From positions 682,001 to 746,000 of the forward strand of contig NZ_MOBP01000006.1 in assembly GCF_003732665.1 (NCBI RefSeq): 64,000 nt of DNA. Direction: 5' to 3'. Position numbers and translations under genes: made by a program. Shown piece after piece: positions 18,174 through 26,453 of this stretch. The notes beneath the pieces were generated by a model that made no database searches, was not told the origin of the DNA, and saw only the letters and a list, made by a program, of their open reading frames with translations. Position 1 is the first letter of the stretch, and each line of letters begins with the position of its first letter. Source of the stretch: Pseudomonas frederiksbergensis (GTDB lineage: Bacteria; Pseudomonadota; Gammaproteobacteria; Pseudomonadales; Pseudomonadaceae).

Positions 18174-19523
18174 ATGGCTACCCGAAATTCCGCGCCTTTG
18201 GCGAGCTATATCGACCTGTTGCTGGACGCCGTCTGTGCGGTGGATAGACAAGGTCGCTTTGTATTTGTCAGCGCGGCCTGCGAGCGTATTTTCGGTTACA
18301 CCCCGGAAGAATTGATCGGCCAGCCAATGATCGACCTGGTGCACCCCGGCGACCGCCAGCGCACCCTCGATGCGGCGCGAGAAATCATCGGCGGCGAGCC
18401 CAAGCTCAACTTCGAAAACCGCTACCTGCGCAAGGACGGCCGGGTGGTGAACATTCTGTGGTCGGCGCGCTGGTCGGAAGTCGATCAACTGCGCATCGCC
18501 GTGGCCCGGGACATCACCGAACGCAAGCAGGCCGAGTCGCGCCAAGCGGCGTTGTACGCGATCTCCGAAGCGGCCCATGCGGCGGAAGACCTGCTGGCGC
18601 TGTTCAAACGCATCCACACCATCATCGGCGAATGGCTGCCGGCGCTGAATTTTTCCGTCGCGCTGTACGACGAACACTGCGCGCAGCTGAATTTTCCGTA
18701 TCACGTCGATGACCGCGAGCATCAGCCCGAACTGCCTGGCACCGTCACCGGACGCCTGTGTGCCGAGGTGATTCGCAGCGGCCAGTCGATATTGCTGACC
18801 CCAGAACAGGATGAACTCCCCGAAGGCTTCAAGGCGCTGGTGGCGGGGCAGGATTCCCCGTGCTGGCTCGGCGTGCCGCTGAACTCGCAAAACGGCACCA
18901 TCGGCGCGCTGATCGTCAAAAGCGAGGCGGGTGGCGAACGCTACACCGAGCAAGACAAAGAATTGCTGCAATACGTCTGCGCCCAGGTGGCGACGGCTAT
19001 TGAGCGCAAGCAGTTGCACGCACGGCTGCAACACATGGCCCAATACGATCAACTGACCCAATTGCCCAATCGCGAATTACTGCGTGACCGGCTCAAGGCT
19101 TCATTGGCGCTGGCTCGCTCCGAAGGCGGGCGGATGGCGTTGTTGTATGTCGACCTCGACCGTTTCAAACAGGTCAACGACACCCACGGCCATGCGGTCG
19201 GCGACATGCTGCTGCAAGCGGTGGCCAATCGGCTCAAGGGCTGCGTGCGGGACAGCGACACGGTGGCACGCATCGGCGGCGATGAGTTCGTGGTGTTGCT
19301 GCACAGCATTCATGCCGCAGAAGACGCTGACAGCGTCGCCGGAAAAATCCGACAGGTGCTGTTGCAGCCCCTGCGCCTGGACGGCCACAGCCTGAACATC
19401 GAACCGAGCATCGGCGTGGCGCTCTACCCTGAGCATGGCACGGAAGAACAGCAGTTATTCCGCTATGCCGACGAGGCCATGTACGCTGCCAAACGTCTGA
19501 GTCAGCGGCCGCTTGAAGCCTGA
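18174..19523 (+). CDS. PAS-GAF-GGDEF diguanylate cyclase
   Basis: Cyclic-di-GMP synthase of about 449 residues without membrane helices. Domains in order: PAS/PAC (about 5-125, with GYTPEELIG and a PAC ending DITERKQAE), GAF (130-280) and GGDEF (290-449) with an intact RIGGDEFVVLL active-site loop. Start is uncertain: the ATG at 18174 has a weak ribosome site, while a perfect AAGGAGG at 18127-18133 lies 16 bases before an in-frame TTG (18150) and 7 before an ATC codon. Signal is unknown. Confidence 0.88.
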   Translation: MATRNSAPLASYIDLLLDAVCAVDRQGRFVFVSAACERIFGYTPEELIGQPMIDLVHPGDRQRTLDAAREIIGGEPKLNFENRYLRKDGRVVNILWSARWSEVDQLRIAVARDITERKQAESRQAALYAISEAAHAAEDLLALFKRIHTIIGEWLPALNFSVALYDEHCAQLNFPYHVDDREHQPELPGTVTGRLCAEVIRSGQSILLTPEQDELPEGFKALVAGQDSPCWLGVPLNSQNGTIGALIVKSEAGGERYTEQDKELLQYVCAQVATAIERKQLHARLQHMAQYDQLTQLPNRELLRDRLKASLALARSEGGRMALLYVDLDRFKQVNDTHGHAVGDMLLQAVANRLKGCVRDSDTVARIGGDEFVVLLHSIHAAEDADSVAGKIRQVLLQPLRLDGHSLNIEPSIGVALYPEHGTEEQQLFRYADEAMYAAKRLSQRPLEA

Positions 19524-19639
19524 CATTCGCCACCGTTCGTCGCAATATCCCTGTTTTTTTCTAAACCTTTGGCCGGATCGGAATTCTCATCCTATGCGGG
19601 CTTTTGCTCGCCGCGATCATCACCAAGAGGAAGAGAATC

Positions 19640-19798
19640 ATGCCTAACTCAAGAAACTCGAACTCGGACAACCATGCCCATGATCGAACGAAGGCGTCTG
19701 AAGCAGGTCGCAAAGGTGGGAAAACCACCACCACGACTGTCGACAAAGACCCTGCGAAACCCGATATGGGCCGCAAAGGTGGTCAGAAATCCAAGTAG
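19640..19798 (+). CDS. KGG-repeat general stress protein
   Basis: Hydrophilic protein of 52 residues with two KGG motifs (EAGRKGGKT and MGRKGGQK), the signature of the Con-10/GsiB stress family, usually induced in stationary phase or osmotic stress. AGAGGAAG precedes the ATG and a hairpin terminator follows. Low complexity and probably intrinsically disordered. Confidence 0.82.
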   Translation: MPNSRNSNSDNHAHDRTKASEAGRKGGKTTTTTVDKDPAKPDMGRKGGQKSK

Positions 19799-19825
19799 TG
19801 GATGAAGGTGGTTTTGATTGAGAGG

Positions 19826-19856
19826 CGGGAGCGAAAGCTCCCGTTTGAATTTTTTC
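19826..19856 (+). terminator. Rho-independent terminator
   Basis: Stem CGGGAGC / GCTCCCG with a GAAA tetraloop (19826-19843), then TTTGAATTTTTT. It ends the KGG gene; its T-run nearly touches the ribosome site of the next gene. Confidence 0.8.
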
Positions 19857-19873
19857 GAAAGGAGGGCGCGACC

Positions 19874-20377
19874 ATGAGCCGGATGGCCACCCGTTTACGC
19901 AATGCCAGTTTTGCCACGTTATTGGGCCTGTGCGCCAGCAGCGCTTTTGCCCAGTCGCCTGCCGACTTCATCAACGAGGCGTCCGCCAAAGGCATGGCCG
20001 ACATCGAAGCCAGTCGCCTGGCGCACCAGAAAACCGAATCCAAGGAGGTCAAGGACTACACCGTCGTGGTCATCAACGACCTGACCACCGCCAACCAGCA
20101 TCTGGCGAAAATCGCCAAGAAGCTCGACCTGCCGGTCGCACCTCGCGAAGAAGTGATCGACAAGTCCAAAACCATGATCCCTGAAGTCAAGGATGGCCCG
20201 ACTTTCGACCAGGCCTACGCGGCCAGTCAGGTGCAAAACACCCAGGCTGCTATCGACCAGATCCAGCAGGAAGCGCAGACCACCGACGTACCTGAAATCA
20301 AGGCGTTCGCCGAAGAGACCTTGCCCAAACTGCAAAACCATCTGCAGATGGCCAAGGCCCTGCAAGCCAGCCGCTAG
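19874..20377 (+). CDS. DUF4142 periplasmic protein
   Basis: Protein of 167 residues with a signal peptide ending SSAFA|Q and a helical DUF4142 domain (about 30-165), a ferritin-like bundle of unknown function that is common in Pseudomonas. AAAGGAGGG precedes the ATG; in-frame codons upstream are inside the terminator. It sits beside the KGG stress gene, a frequent neighbour type in stress regulons (inference). Confidence 0.83.
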   Translation: MSRMATRLRNASFATLLGLCASSAFAQSPADFINEASAKGMADIEASRLAHQKTESKEVKDYTVVVINDLTTANQHLAKIAKKLDLPVAPREEVIDKSKTMIPEVKDGPTFDQAYAASQVQNTQAAIDQIQQEAQTTDVPEIKAFAEETLPKLQNHLQMAKALQASR

Positions 20378-20389
20378 CCTCTATGCAGC

Positions 20390-20419
20390 GCGGGTGACCA
20401 AGGTCACCCGCAGAGGTTT
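20390..20419. terminator. Terminator between convergent genes
   Basis: Perfect 10-bp stem GCGGGTGACC / GGTCACCCGC (20390-20411) between convergent genes. The T-run is short, so this is a plausible bidirectional terminator. Confidence 0.6.
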
Positions 20420-20830
20420 TCAGCACTGATCCAGGTTCGACTTCGGCTTGTCGCCGCTGGGGGCGATGTTCATGGAAATCGTCTCGCCTTCGCCGATCTT
20501 GCGATACTGCTTGCGCAACTCTTCCAACTGCTTCAAATCCAGCGACTCCAGCCCCAGCATCGCGTTCTGCGCCTCTTTCGTCACCCGCAGCAACTCATCG
20601 ATCTTCAAATGCAAGATATCCGTATCGCGGTTCTGAGTGTTCTGGATCAGGAACACCATCAGAAAGGTGATGATGGTGGTCGAGGTATTGATGATCAGTT
20701 GCCAGGTGTCGTTGTAACCAAAAATCGGCCCGGTTAACCCCCATACGGCAATCAGAATGATCGCGATCAAAAACGTCGTGGGACTGCCGGCCCACAGCGC
20801 GAGTTTCTGCGAGACTTTTGCGAATTTCAT
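20420..20830 (-). CDS. Low-affinity iron permease family protein
   Basis: Membrane protein of 136 residues with two helices (TTFLIAIILIAVWGLTGPIF and TSTTIITFLMVFLIQ) followed by the QNTQNRDTDILHLKIDELLR motif of the Fet4-like low-affinity iron permease family, and a polar C-terminal tail. The ATG at 20830 has AAGGAAC upstream; codons further upstream belong to the leader. Iron transport itself is not shown for most bacterial members. Confidence 0.82.
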   Translation of the reverse strand: MKFAKVSQKLALWAGSPTTFLIAIILIAVWGLTGPIFGYNDTWQLIINTSTTIITFLMVFLIQNTQNRDTDILHLKIDELLRVTKEAQNAMLGLESLDLKQLEELRKQYRKIGEGETISMNIAPSGDKPKSNLDQC

Positions 20831-20926
20831 TGCCGTGTTCCTTATAGGGATGCGCCTGAAGTTCAGACAGCGACGGCTTGCTGAAAATTCTATTGATCCA
20901 AGGAAAACCGGGCACACCGCAGAAAC

Positions 20927-21016
20927 TGTGGGAGCGGGCTTGCTCGCGAAAGCGGTGTGTCAGCCAACATGGATATTGGATGGGAGGGCCGCTTCGCGAG
21001 CAAGCCCGCTCCCACA
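20927..21016. repeat. REPIN doublet
   Basis: Facing REP cores at 20927-20950 and 20993-21016. Confidence 0.88.
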
Positions 21017-21026
21017 GGGTTTGCGC

Positions 21027-21590
21027 TTAGTTTTTAAGGCTGGGTTCTCCAGCCGAAAGCTTCACCTCAACCTCCCAACTGAAATACCCCACCACTTCAC
21101 AACGCTGGTCAACCAGCATGAAGCTCAGTTCGCAGGCGGCGGTGCCCGGGGTCAGTTGCGAGCATTCCCAATAGTGGTCATCGGCCTGGTGGCTGCCGGG
21201 TTGTGTAGGGTTTGCGGGGTCGGGGGCCGGTACGGTGAGGTCGTTGTGAACCTGCAGTTTTGGCTGCGACAGCACTTGAGCATCGCCCACGGCCATGTTG
21301 TAGAAAACCACGCTGTGTTCGGCGATCAAACTCACGGTTCTGCCGCGAATGTGGAAGGTTTTTCCGTTGCTGGCGGTCAATGTCAATTTGCTGTCATTTT
21401 CAACGGTTTTAGTGGTGTCCGTTCCGCTGGAGACAAAGATAAAGCCATCCTCGATAGTCGTCGGATTGTCCGCCTCCAGACTCGGTTCTGGGTACTTGTT
21501 CAGCAGCGATTCCGCATCAACCACCAACAGCACATTATTGGCAGTCGCGACACTGGGTGAAGGCGATTTGATCGGTTCGGAAGTCATCAT
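21027..21590 (-). CDS. AidA/PixA-family inclusion body protein
   Basis: Protein of 187 residues of the AidA/PixA family. Family features are an early VLLVVDAESLLNKYP strand, a central RGRTVSLIAEHSVVFYNM strand pair, a DDHYWECS motif and a late LVDQRCEVVGYFSWE segment. AidA is quorum-regulated in Burkholderia and PixA forms crystalline inclusions in Xenorhabdus; the role here is unknown. It is the second gene of a tandem pair with the next entry. Confidence 0.85.
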   Translation of the reverse strand: MMTSEPIKSPSPSVATANNVLLVVDAESLLNKYPEPSLEADNPTTIEDGFIFVSSGTDTTKTVENDSKLTLTASNGKTFHIRGRTVSLIAEHSVVFYNMAVGDAQVLSQPKLQVHNDLTVPAPDPANPTQPGSHQADDHYWECSQLTPGTAACELSFMLVDQRCEVVGYFSWEVEVKLSAGEPSLKN

Positions 21591-21710
21591 GGATTCCTTT
21601 CATGATGTTGGCACGAGAGGACAGCCGCTTCGGTTCATGCAAGACATCCTGTTCCTGCCGAAACGGCAACGAACGGGGAAGGCCCCTTGTTGCCAAGGGG
21701 CCAGCCTTCG

Positions 21711-22214
21711 TCAGTTGCGGATGGTAATGAACGGATCCCACGAGCAGCAGCCGACGATTTTGCAGTCGCGATCGACGATCAGGAAATGGAAGTGATAGGT
21801 CACGCTACCGCACGCCAGCGTTTCCGAAGACCAGTAATGGTTGTCGACTTTCTGGCAGCTCGGCACCGAGGGGTTGCTGGTGTTAGGGACGGCGACGCAG
21901 GCTGTAGCCTTGCGCGGCGTTGGGGTGGAGATCAATTCGTTGCCGACGTTGCCGATGAATTTGTAGAAAATCACCGCCGTCTCGAAGCTCTGGGACAGGC
22001 TGGTTTCACGCCAGCGAATCAAGTCGCCTACCTGCGCTTTCAGGTTGAGCTCACCACCGGCCTGGCCATTGATCACGTTGTCCCGGTTGGTCACCATGTA
22101 CACATGATTGACGTCGATCATCGTTGGCGACGCGGGGTTTTTGCTGATGTTCGGGTAGTTTTTCAGAATGGTTTCGGTGTCGATAGAGACCAGCACATCC
22201 GTGACTCGAGACAT
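21711..22214 (-). CDS. AidA/PixA-family inclusion body protein (paralogue)
   Basis: Protein of 167 residues, a diverged paralogue of its downstream neighbour. Shared landmarks are DVLVSIDTETILKNYP, ETAVIFYKFIG, VDNHYWSS and LIVDRDCKIVGCCSWDP. A 120-bp gap separates the two and both point the same way, so they may share the promoter upstream of 22214. No regulator of quorum-sensing type is in the window. Confidence 0.85.
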   Translation of the reverse strand: MSRVTDVLVSIDTETILKNYPNISKNPASPTMIDVNHVYMVTNRDNVINGQAGGELNLKAQVGDLIRWRETSLSQSFETAVIFYKFIGNVGNELISTPTPRKATACVAVPNTSNPSVPSCQKVDNHYWSSETLACGSVTYHFHFLIVDRDCKIVGCCSWDPFITIRN

Positions 22215-22606
22215 AGTAAAGCTCCTTGTTCATAGTGATTGCCCGGACTTTCCAGGCATGACAACGCTTGCTTGCCTTACGGCCGTTGCTGAAACACTAC
22301 GGGCGGAACCCTGCTTGCACGAGGCACGAGTTGGCCTTGCTCCTTGCGTGCAAATTAACAGGTCGGGTTCCTTCCGACTGGCCGCGATTAGGACTATAGA
22401 TGCGAAATGTAGGCTGTCAAAATTGCTTGGCGATTCGCAAGACGAACGGTCGATTTGGTTATGGTTGGTGATCATTTGGCGATAAGAAAATCCTGCTTCA
22501 GATCCACGGTGTTACATAAGTCGAATAGGGCTGGCGCGTGGGTAGGGGTATGGTAGCAAACCAGTTGTCCGGCCATGCCAGGGCACCCCTTCGACAGGAG
22601 AACGCA
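22215..22606. other. 392-bp divergent intergenic region
   Basis: Space between the divergent aidA-type pair and tam, holding the promoters of both. I see no gene, no REP and no lux-box-like dyad. CAGGAG at 22596-22601 is the tam ribosome site. Confidence 0.6.
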
Positions 22607-23377
22607 ATGAGTTGGTCCGCCAAGCAATACGTCGCTTTTGAAGATGAACGCACCCGTCCGGCCCGGGATCTGCTCGCAGCGATTCCGCCGGTGGACGCGC
22701 GCTCGGCCATCGACATCGGCTGCGGCCCCGGCAATTCCACGGAGTTGCTGGTGGAGCGTTTCGACAATGCATGGGTGCGCGGCGTGGACAGCTCGCCCGA
22801 CATGATCGAAGCCGCCCGCAAGCGCCTGCCACAAGTGAAGTTCGACACCGTTGACATCGGAACCTGGAACGATAGCGGCCCGTTCGACGTGATCTTCGCC
22901 AATGCGGTGTTGCAGTGGTTGCCCGATCACGCAGCGTTATTGCCTTCGTTGGCTGGCAGATTGACCAAGGGTGGCAGCCTCGCTATTCAAATGCCCGATA
23001 ACCTCAACGAGCCTTCCCACCGTTTAATGCGCGAAGTCGCCGCCAATGGCCCGTGGGCCGGCAAACTGGCGGACGCCGCCGGGCAACGGACGGAAATGGC
23101 CAGCGCCAGCGCTTACTACTCGATGCTGCGACCGCACTGTAAGCGTGTCGATGTGTGGCGCACGACTTACCATCATCCGCTGGCGGGTGGTGCTTCGGGC
23201 GTGGTTGAGTGGTTCAAGGGGAGCGGGTTGCGGCCGTTTCTCGATCCGTTGGACGAGGGGGAGCGGGCGGAGTATCTGAAGCGGTATCTGGCTGAGATTG
23301 AACAGGCTTATCCGGCGTTGGAGGATGGGACGGTGTTGTTGCCGTTTCCGCGGTTGTTCATCGTCGCGACGCGGTAA
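22607..23377 (+). CDS. tam: Trans-aconitate 2-methyltransferase
   Basis: SAM-dependent class I methyltransferase of 256 residues, the Tam length. Motif I is AIDIGCGPGNSTELL (about 35-49), the acidic motif II VRGVDSSPDMIE, and NAVLQWLPDH is the Tam signature. The late VEWFKGSGLRPFLD segment also fits Tam. It methylates trans-aconitate, an inhibitor of aconitase. CAGGAG precedes the ATG at 22607. Confidence 0.9.
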   Translation: MSWSAKQYVAFEDERTRPARDLLAAIPPVDARSAIDIGCGPGNSTELLVERFDNAWVRGVDSSPDMIEAARKRLPQVKFDTVDIGTWNDSGPFDVIFANAVLQWLPDHAALLPSLAGRLTKGGSLAIQMPDNLNEPSHRLMREVAANGPWAGKLADAAGQRTEMASASAYYSMLRPHCKRVDVWRTTYHHPLAGGASGVVEWFKGSGLRPFLDPLDEGERAEYLKRYLAEIEQAYPALEDGTVLLPFPRLFIVATR

Positions 23378-23412
23378 GGGCCAAATGAGCTAGTCACTTG
23401 AAATGCAGAACC

Positions 23413-23502
23413 TGTGGGAGCGGGCTTGCTCGCGAAAGCCATCTCACATTCAACACATGTGTTGTCTGTCAGTCCGCTTTCGCGAGCAGGCTCGCTCCCA
23501 CA
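23413..23502. repeat. REPIN doublet
   Basis: Facing REP cores at 23413-23436 and 23479-23502 (right copy with GCAGGCTCG) between convergent methyltransferase genes. Confidence 0.88.
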
Positions 23503-23531
23503 GGTTTTGCGCTATTAGTCAGTTCATAATT

Positions 23532-24260
23532 TCAGCGCTCAACCGCCACCAACATCATCATCGGCCGCTCCCGTTCCTCCGCCAGAGCCGGCTGCGCTGC
23601 AACCTGCGCATCGCTCGGCCCCCATTCATTGACGTGTCGAATCGTGAATCCCGCTGCGATCAGCGTATTCAGCAACGTCCCTACCGTGCGGTGTTGTTTG
23701 ATCACACCCTCCGCCAGCCAATTAGTCACCCGCTCACCTTCCAATTGATAACTGTCCAGCGGCCAACGCTTGTGACCTTCGCCATCGATCAACCAACCCG
23801 GATTACGCGGCGCCATGAAAATCGGGTGTTCGATGGAAAACACAAAACGCGAACCGGGTTTCAGTGCTGCGTAAATGTTGGCGAACAGGCCGGGTAGATC
23901 CTTGATGTAGTGCAACGCCAGAGAGCTATAGGCCAGGTCGAAACTTTCTTTGCTCAAGTCGAGATGTTCCAGATCGGCGCGAGCGTACTGGATGTTGTCC
24001 GCAGCCGTCGTCTTGCGCGCCTGCTCCAGCATCTTCTCCGACACATCCAGACCCAGCACGCTGTGAGCACCTTGTTCACTGGCCCAACGGCTGAACCAGC
24101 CATAACCGCAGCCCAGGTCCACCACCTTCAGACCTTGCATCGGTGGCAGCATGGATTGAAGCGCTGGCCATTCAGGCGCGGCGTCCAAACCACCGATGGA
24201 ACGGCCCATCTGGCTGTAACCCTGGAAAAACTCCGGATCGTCGTAAATGTTTTGCGTCAT
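23532..24260 (-). CDS. Class I SAM-dependent methyltransferase
   Basis: Methyltransferase of 242 residues with motif I VVDLGCGYGWFSRW, GLDVSEKMLEQAR and the post-motif LAYSSLALHYIKDLP. It resembles the UbiE/BioC-like group of small-molecule methyltransferases. Substrate is unknown and no biosynthetic neighbour is present. Confidence 0.85.
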   Translation of the reverse strand: MTQNIYDDPEFFQGYSQMGRSIGGLDAAPEWPALQSMLPPMQGLKVVDLGCGYGWFSRWASEQGAHSVLGLDVSEKMLEQARKTTAADNIQYARADLEHLDLSKESFDLAYSSLALHYIKDLPGLFANIYAALKPGSRFVFSIEHPIFMAPRNPGWLIDGEGHKRWPLDSYQLEGERVTNWLAEGVIKQHRTVGTLLNTLIAAGFTIRHVNEWGPSDAQVAAQPALAEERERPMMMLVAVER

Positions 24261-24491
24261 GTTCGAATTGCTCTGTTGAGTTCGTCACGGGCGGCACCGG
24301 TGGTGCGGCCGATTGGTTTCCCTCGAAGAGTTGTGGCGCGTATTCGTTGATGGCCGCGCAGGGGGAGGGGGGTTGTAGATGGAAGAGATGCTAGCGGGGC
24401 CAGTGGAGAAGGGAAATGGTACGTGCGTTGGGGATTTGTAAGCACTGCGGCGGTTAACGCCGATCAGTTACGGCGTGAACACCAAAATCCC

Positions 24492-24581
24492 TGTGGGAGC
24501 GAGCTTGCTCGCGATGACGGTTTGACATTCAACAGAAGTATTGCCAGGCAGTCCGCTATCGCGAGCAAGCTCGCTCCCACA
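24492..24581. repeat. REPIN doublet in a 414-bp gene-free stretch
   Basis: Facing REP cores (24492-24514 and 24559-24581) of the GAGCTTGCTCGCGA subtype. Apart from this and the terminator at 24631, the stretch 24261-24674 shows no gene I can support. Confidence 0.87.
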
Positions 24582-24630
24582 GGTTTGACCTTTGGTTGAT
24601 CGGGATTAGTCATCCGTGTCCGCTAATGCC

Positions 24631-24660
24631 AAAGAAAAAGGCGCCCCAAAAGGCGCCCAA
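24631..24660 (-). terminator. Rho-independent terminator of DUF3077-like gene
   Basis: On the minus strand, GGCGCC / GGCGCC self-complementary arms around a TTTTGG loop are followed by TTTTTCTTT. It lies 15 bases past the stop of the small gene at 24675-24938. Confidence 0.78.
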
Positions 24661-24674
24661 TCTAACCGTCAGAA

Positions 24675-24938
24675 CTATTCCGTATCCATGCGTCGAGCGA
24701 TCACGTCCAGAACATCGCAACCGTCGCGCAAGGGCACGCAGCAGAGCAATGCAAAGTCGCTGAGGATCACCGAGTCGGACGTGATATCACCTCGCATCGC
24801 GAGGTTTTCCAGGAGCTGCGTCACGGCGCGGATTCTGTAACTGGCGGTGCTGAGCAGGGAGTGCAGCGGTTGGGTGGTATTGACGAACAGGGAAGGTAGA
24901 TCGTCGGCGTTGCTGGTTAAAGCCATGTATTCGTTCAT
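24675..24938 (-). CDS. DUF3077-like small protein
   Basis: Protein of 87 residues, mostly helical. The SLFVNTTQPLHSLLSTASYR and AVTQLLENLAMRGD segments resemble the short DUF3077 proteins that occur in many copies in Pseudomonas; assignment is tentative. No strong ribosome site precedes the ATG; instead a hairpin closes directly against it (next entry). It ends at a good terminator. Confidence 0.65.
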   Translation of the reverse strand: MNEYMALTSNADDLPSLFVNTTQPLHSLLSTASYRIRAVTQLLENLAMRGDITSDSVILSDFALLCCVPLRDGCDVLDVIARRMDTE

Positions 24939-24975
24939 GAGTGATTACCGGTTGTAGGTTAAAGACCTACCACTC
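24939..24975 (-). promoter_or_regulatory. Leader hairpin abutting the start codon
   Basis: The uninterrupted plus-strand arm ACCTACCACTC (24965-24975) pairs with GTAGGT (24954-24959) and GAGTG (24939-24943), separated by a 10-base bulge. The outer stem touches the ATG of the minus-strand gene, so the mRNA leader could mask or present the start. Confidence 0.5.
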
Positions 24976-25426
24976 AATCGTCGCCAAACAAAAGGGTGGT
25001 AGCTGTACGCGGGTTGGCGAACCGGACAACGGTAAAACCGGCAGACCCGAAGATCTCCCACGCACAGCCACCAAAAAAAGCGCAGCAAAGTGCAGTCAGA
25101 AAACTCCGCAAAATCTCGAAGCTCTCTGGGTCGTTGTCATCAAGTCGCCAAACTCGATACGCCATTTGGGCGCGGATCGACTATAGGCCTCGTGACAAAG
25201 ACACAGCAATCCGCAAGTCTACGGACAATTCCTAGAGTAGTGTAGGACGTTGCTTTTTTGAAAAATCGACTGATAAAGAGAGAGCTGAGTAGGGGGAGGA
25301 GGATGTGAACCGTGAGTAAAAAATTACAGCGTTTTATAAAGACCTGAGCATTTTATTCACTGGCGTCGAGAGCTCTCAAACGCTTCACCCATCTAGGTCC
25401 AGCTATGGTGCATATTCAGGATTCAA
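24976..25426. other. 451-bp region with possible small minus-strand ORF
   Basis: A 63-codon minus-strand frame (24974-25165) beginning MAYRVWRLDDNDPESFEILR with one hydrophobic stretch (FLTALCCAFFGGCAWEIFG) sits upstream of the DUF3077-like gene. It has no visible ribosome site and may be either a small membrane protein or part of a structured leader. The rest (25190-25426) is AT-rich with no feature I can support. Confidence 0.35.
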
Positions 25427-25897
25427 TTGAGTAACGCTATGAAGATTGAATTTCGAACAAAAATCTACCTTGGTGTGGCCCTGCTGATGTTTTCCACGGC
25501 AGTCCTTGCCGAGTCCTGTGAAACGATCCTTGCTGCACTCAAGGAGGAGCGTCACTTAACGCAAATAAAACAGGCAGTAGATAAACAAAATACTGAATAT
25601 CGAGATGGCCCGAATATCACGCTGTCCGTAAATTGCGCGCTCGGTAAGCCTAATGTGTACGTATTGTGGGACGGCCCAAATCCCGATCAGCAGTTCTATG
25701 AGTTGCTCGGTCGTGTTGGCGTTCTGGTTTCGTCGCGATCTGCGGCTGACGTTGTTAAGTTTTCGAAGCAATGCCGTCAGCAGGCAATTGAGGATAGCGG
25801 CGAAATCGCAACGGTTGAGGACAAAGGATTAGCTATTGAATGTCAGGCGTTTGCCCGAGAGGGTGGTGGAACTAGCATTTCTCTGTTTGCTGAGTGA
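25427..25897 (+). CDS. Secreted hypothetical protein
   Basis: Protein of about 156 residues with a signal peptide (IYLGVALLMFSTAVLA|ES) and four cysteines in the mature part, likely periplasmic. Family not recognised. AGGA five bases before the TTG at 25427 supports that start; the ATG at 25439 has no good ribosome site but gives a more ordinary signal peptide. Base composition is lower in GC than the flanks. Confidence 0.6.
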   Translation: MSNAMKIEFRTKIYLGVALLMFSTAVLAESCETILAALKEERHLTQIKQAVDKQNTEYRDGPNITLSVNCALGKPNVYVLWDGPNPDQQFYELLGRVGVLVSSRSAADVVKFSKQCRQQAIEDSGEIATVEDKGLAIECQAFAREGGGTSISLFAE

Positions 25898-25968
25898 CCC
25901 TACGCTCTGATCCCCCAGAACTATGATCAAGCCCAGCTCGTTGAGCTGTTAACAGAGGTATGGAATTG

Positions 25969-26148
25969 ATGAGTACAGCCAAGCTTGAGAAGACCAGTGC
26001 TTTGACAGAGTTTTTCTCTAAAACCTCCCCTGAGACCCGGCGTGACATTTTGATGGCCGTCATCAGCAAGGCTAACGCCTCTCAACGCGAAGTCGTACAG
26101 AAAGCTGAGGCAATCAAAGCCGCAAGGAATGAATCTCCGGCGATTTGA
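25969..26148 (+). CDS. Small hypothetical protein
   Basis: Charged, helical protein of 59 residues with no recognised domain. The ATG at 25969 is favoured because AGAGG lies 10 bases before it; an in-frame ATG at 25960 overlaps that site. A terminator follows 29 bases after the stop. It lies just outside the tRNA-Gly repeat, on the chromosomal side. Confidence 0.55.
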   Translation: MSTAKLEKTSALTEFFSKTSPETRRDILMAVISKANASQREVVQKAEAIKAARNESPAI

Positions 26149-26176
26149 TTTTTCGTACTGCCTAAACTCCAGACAC

Positions 26177-26207
26177 AAAAAAACCGGCCACCTGGACCGG
26201 TTTTTTT
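26177..26207. terminator. Bidirectional rho-independent terminator
   Basis: AAAAAAACCGG (26177-26187, approximately) pairs with CCGGTTTTTTT across a short loop (CCACCTGGA), giving T-runs on both strands. It closes the small gene before the integrated element. Confidence 0.85.
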
Positions 26208-26255
26208 CTATCTCTACATCCTCCGTCAAAAATCAATGTGAGACCAAAATTCAAT

Positions 26256-26302
26256 TGGAGCGGGTGAAGGGAATCGAACCCTCGTTATCAGCTTGGGAAG
26301 CT
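26256..26302 (-). repeat. Attachment-site repeat (tRNA-Gly 3' fragment)
   Basis: Forty-seven bases identical to 36269-36315, covering the tRNA from the anticodon loop to CCA. The sequence diverges at once beyond it, so this is a displaced 3' end, not a functional tRNA. Confidence 0.88.
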
Positions 26303-26429
26303 ATGGCGGGTGGAGTATCAGGGAGACACGTAAGGTATGCTCGTATGCGTTTAAGCCAGCAGAATCAAGGCTTTGCGCGAAGTGGTCAGTTTCATACTGT
26401 TCCACCGGTTGCCCCCATATTTCGGCCTA

Positions 26430-26453
26430 ACGGCCCCCAGATACGGCCCCCAA
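26430..26453 (+). promoter_or_regulatory. Candidate integrase arm site (int end)
   Basis: ACGGCCCCCA followed by GATACGGCCCC lies directly before the integrase ATG. The same pair of words recurs at 36201-36222 near the other att repeat, as expected for arm-type binding sites (inference). Confidence 0.45.

Noticed and set aside
26256..26302. A second tRNA-Gly gene
   Set aside because: Only the 3' half is present; sequence upstream of the anticodon stem is unrelated, so no cloverleaf forms. It is an attachment-site copy.
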